The position numbers and the translations under genes are program-made. The notes beneath the pieces were generated by a model. That model ran no database searches, had not been told where the DNA came from, and saw only the letters and a list, made by a program, of their open reading frames with translations. Below are positions 62,878 through 64,000 of a stretch of DNA of 64,000 bases, one piece after another. Every line of letters starts with the position of its first letter. Within the stretch, counting starts at the first letter, position 1. The stretch is from an uncultured Agathobacter sp. (GTDB lineage: Bacteria; Bacillota; Clostridia; Lachnospirales; Lachnospiraceae), in assembly GCA_934359755.1 (NCBI GenBank), contig CAKRLV010000002.1, positions 62,001 through 126,000 of the forward strand, read 5' to 3'.

Positions 62878-64000
62878 TCATTCCATCTTATCTATCGCTT
62901 CATTTATTCTTCCCACACTATACAGTGACCCAAATGCGCACACTCCAATACCTCTTTTAACGCTCAGCCGGTGCGCAAATGTAACTGCCTTTTCTATAGT
63001 AAGTGCTTCAAATATCTCACCCTCGAATCCACATTTTCTTATGGCATGTGAACATTCACTTGCATTCATCGCGCGTGGATTATCAGGCTGTATCGTGACA
63101 AAACTCTCAGCATATGGAACCATCATCTGAAGCATCTGCCTGTAATCTTTATCTCTTAGTATTCCTGTGATAAATGTAAATTTCTGTCCTTTGAAATACG
63201 TATCGAGATTCTCACACAATGCGCTTATTCCGTTAGGATTGTGTGCACCATCTACTATAAAAAGTGGCTCCTTTGATTTAATCTCAAATCTTCCCTGCCA
63301 ATGCACAGCTTTCATGCCATCATATATTGCATCAACAGGTATCTCATATCCTTTTTCAATCAGACAGTCAATTATCTCTAAGACTATAGCTGCATTTTCA
63401 CATTGATGATTTCCAAGAAGTGAAAGCTCAATGCCTGTATAATGTTTGTAATCTAACACCTGCTCGTCTATATTTCTGTCTATCATTCTTATATTTCTAA
63501 TGGAAGTTCTTCTAAAATCAGCCCGCTTCTCATGACAGCGTTTTGCAAGCACGTCCATCACTTCTTCTGTCTGCTCTGCCATAACAACAGTTCCATTTTC
63601 CTTGATAATTCCTGCTTTTTTCTGTGCAATCTCTTCTAGTGTATCTCCTAAGAAGCTCATATGGTCATAGTCGATATTTACAATTGCTGCAACCTCTGGT
63701 ACATCTATCACATTAGTTGCATCATCACTTCCACCCATACCAACTTCGAGTACTACAAAATCACAACCGCTTTCCTTGAAATATAAAAATGCAAGTGCTA
63801 CCGCTTTCTCAAACTCTGATGGAAAATCTGACATACAATCGTTTGCATCCCTGATAATTTCAGCATATCTGATGAAATCTTCCTCTGATATCATCTGTCC
63901 ATTAATCTGAAACTGTTCCCTATATGATGATATAACAGGTGATGTAAATAGTCCTGTCTTATATCCTGCATGTTTAAGTATTTCCGCAGTCATAGAACAG
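62878..64000 (-). CDS. folC: Folylpolyglutamate synthase/dihydrofolate synthase, 5-prime end cut by window
   Basis: About 373 residues are visible; the ATP loop lies beyond the right edge (the frame continues upstream of the first in-window ATG as Cys-Ser). Mur-ligase-like features are SMTAEILKHAGYKTGLFTSP, EVGMGGSDDATNVI, VNIDYDHMSFLGDTLEEIAQKKAGIIK and IVDGAHNPNGISAL. It adds glutamate to folates. Roughly 55 N-terminal residues are missing. Confidence 0.93.
   Translation of the reverse strand, partial: CSMTAEILKHAGYKTGLFTSPVISSYREQFQINGQMISEEDFIRYAEIIRDANDCMSDFPSEFEKAVALAFLYFKESGCDFVVLEVGMGGSDDATNVIDVPEVAAIVNIDYDHMSFLGDTLEEIAQKKAGIIKENGTVVMAEQTEEVMDVLAKRCHEKRADFRRTSIRNIRMIDRNIDEQVLDYKHYTGIELSLLGNHQCENAAIVLEIIDCLIEKGYEIPVDAIYDGMKAVHWQGRFEIKSKEPLFIVDGAHNPNGISALCENLDTYFKGQKFTFITGILRDKDYRQMLQMMVPYAESFVTIQPDNPRAMNASECSHAIRKCGFEGEIFEALTIEKAVTFAHRLSVKRGIGVCAFGSLYSVGRINEAIDKME

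Overview
This is an AT-rich window from a spore-forming member of the Firmicutes, most likely a gut Lachnospiraceae (class Clostridia). The evidence is the ftsZ - spoIIGA - sigE arrangement, a dcw (division and cell wall) cluster with two tandem class B penicillin-binding proteins, a T-box in front of the thrS operon, a CIRCE-controlled groESL operon, and many small Lachnospiraceae-type proteins. The genus is not certain; a Lachnospira/Eubacterium eligens-like organism is plausible. Most genes lie on the minus strand. No rRNA, tRNA, complete insertion sequence or CRISPR array was seen.

Layout. (1) 1-8.8 kb is a lasso-peptide-like RiPP locus: two asparagine-synthetase-type cyclases (one cut by the window edge), two short precursors sharing a leader and a C-terminal Leu-Ser, an HPr-kinase-like peptide kinase, a second such kinase fused to a nucleotidyltransferase, a standalone nucleotidyltransferase, a B2 transglutaminase-like leader peptidase and an unknown membrane protein. 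The RRE (B1) protein and the ABC exporter are not in view. One precursor has a possible macrolactam acceptor (Asp at core position 9); the other has no acidic residue at positions 7-9 and an Arg-Pro-Gly/Gly-His-rich core with two Cys. (2) 8.8-25.5 kb is an exopolysaccharide locus of the Wzx/Wzy type: a CotH-like surface protein, a BY-kinase/Wzz fusion, a split Alg13/Alg14-type transferase pair, a polymerase, a flippase, several GT2 enzymes, a GT4 enzyme and two DXD sugar transferases. A plus-strand beta-helix/BspA-repeat surface protein interrupts it. The nucleotidyltransferase and B2 genes of the RiPP locus directly follow its last glycosyltransferase.

(3) 25.7-39.7 kb holds a beta-CASP RNase, sigE-spoIIGA, and the dcw cluster (ftsZ, ftsQ, ftsW, murD, two PBPs, ftsL, rsmH, mraZ). 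mraY, murG, murE, murF and ftsA are absent here. Four phased repeats upstream of mraZ look like its autoregulatory operator. (4) 39.9-48.5 kb holds a DUF1540 protein, a secreted phage-type lysozyme, the T-box/thrS operon, a SEC-C protein, a 1 kb non-coding stretch with two long imperfect inverted repeats, purA and a DegV protein. (5) 48.8-59 kb holds groEL/groES, two Cof-type HAD phosphatases and the gltBD glutamate synthase operon. (6) 59-64 kb holds a frameshifted JAMM-domain gene with a small partner ORF, a CPBP protease, a Gph-like phosphatase, a secreted protein and the start-truncated folC.

The most unusual material is the RiPP locus (two divergent precursors, duplicated cyclase, kinase and nucleotidyltransferase genes, kinase-nucleotidyltransferase fusion). 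Also notable are the 231 bp inverted-repeat element at 14.4 kb, the long hairpins at 45 kb, a tandem duplication inside the T-box leader, and a probable (AT)n frame problem at the start of spoIIGA.
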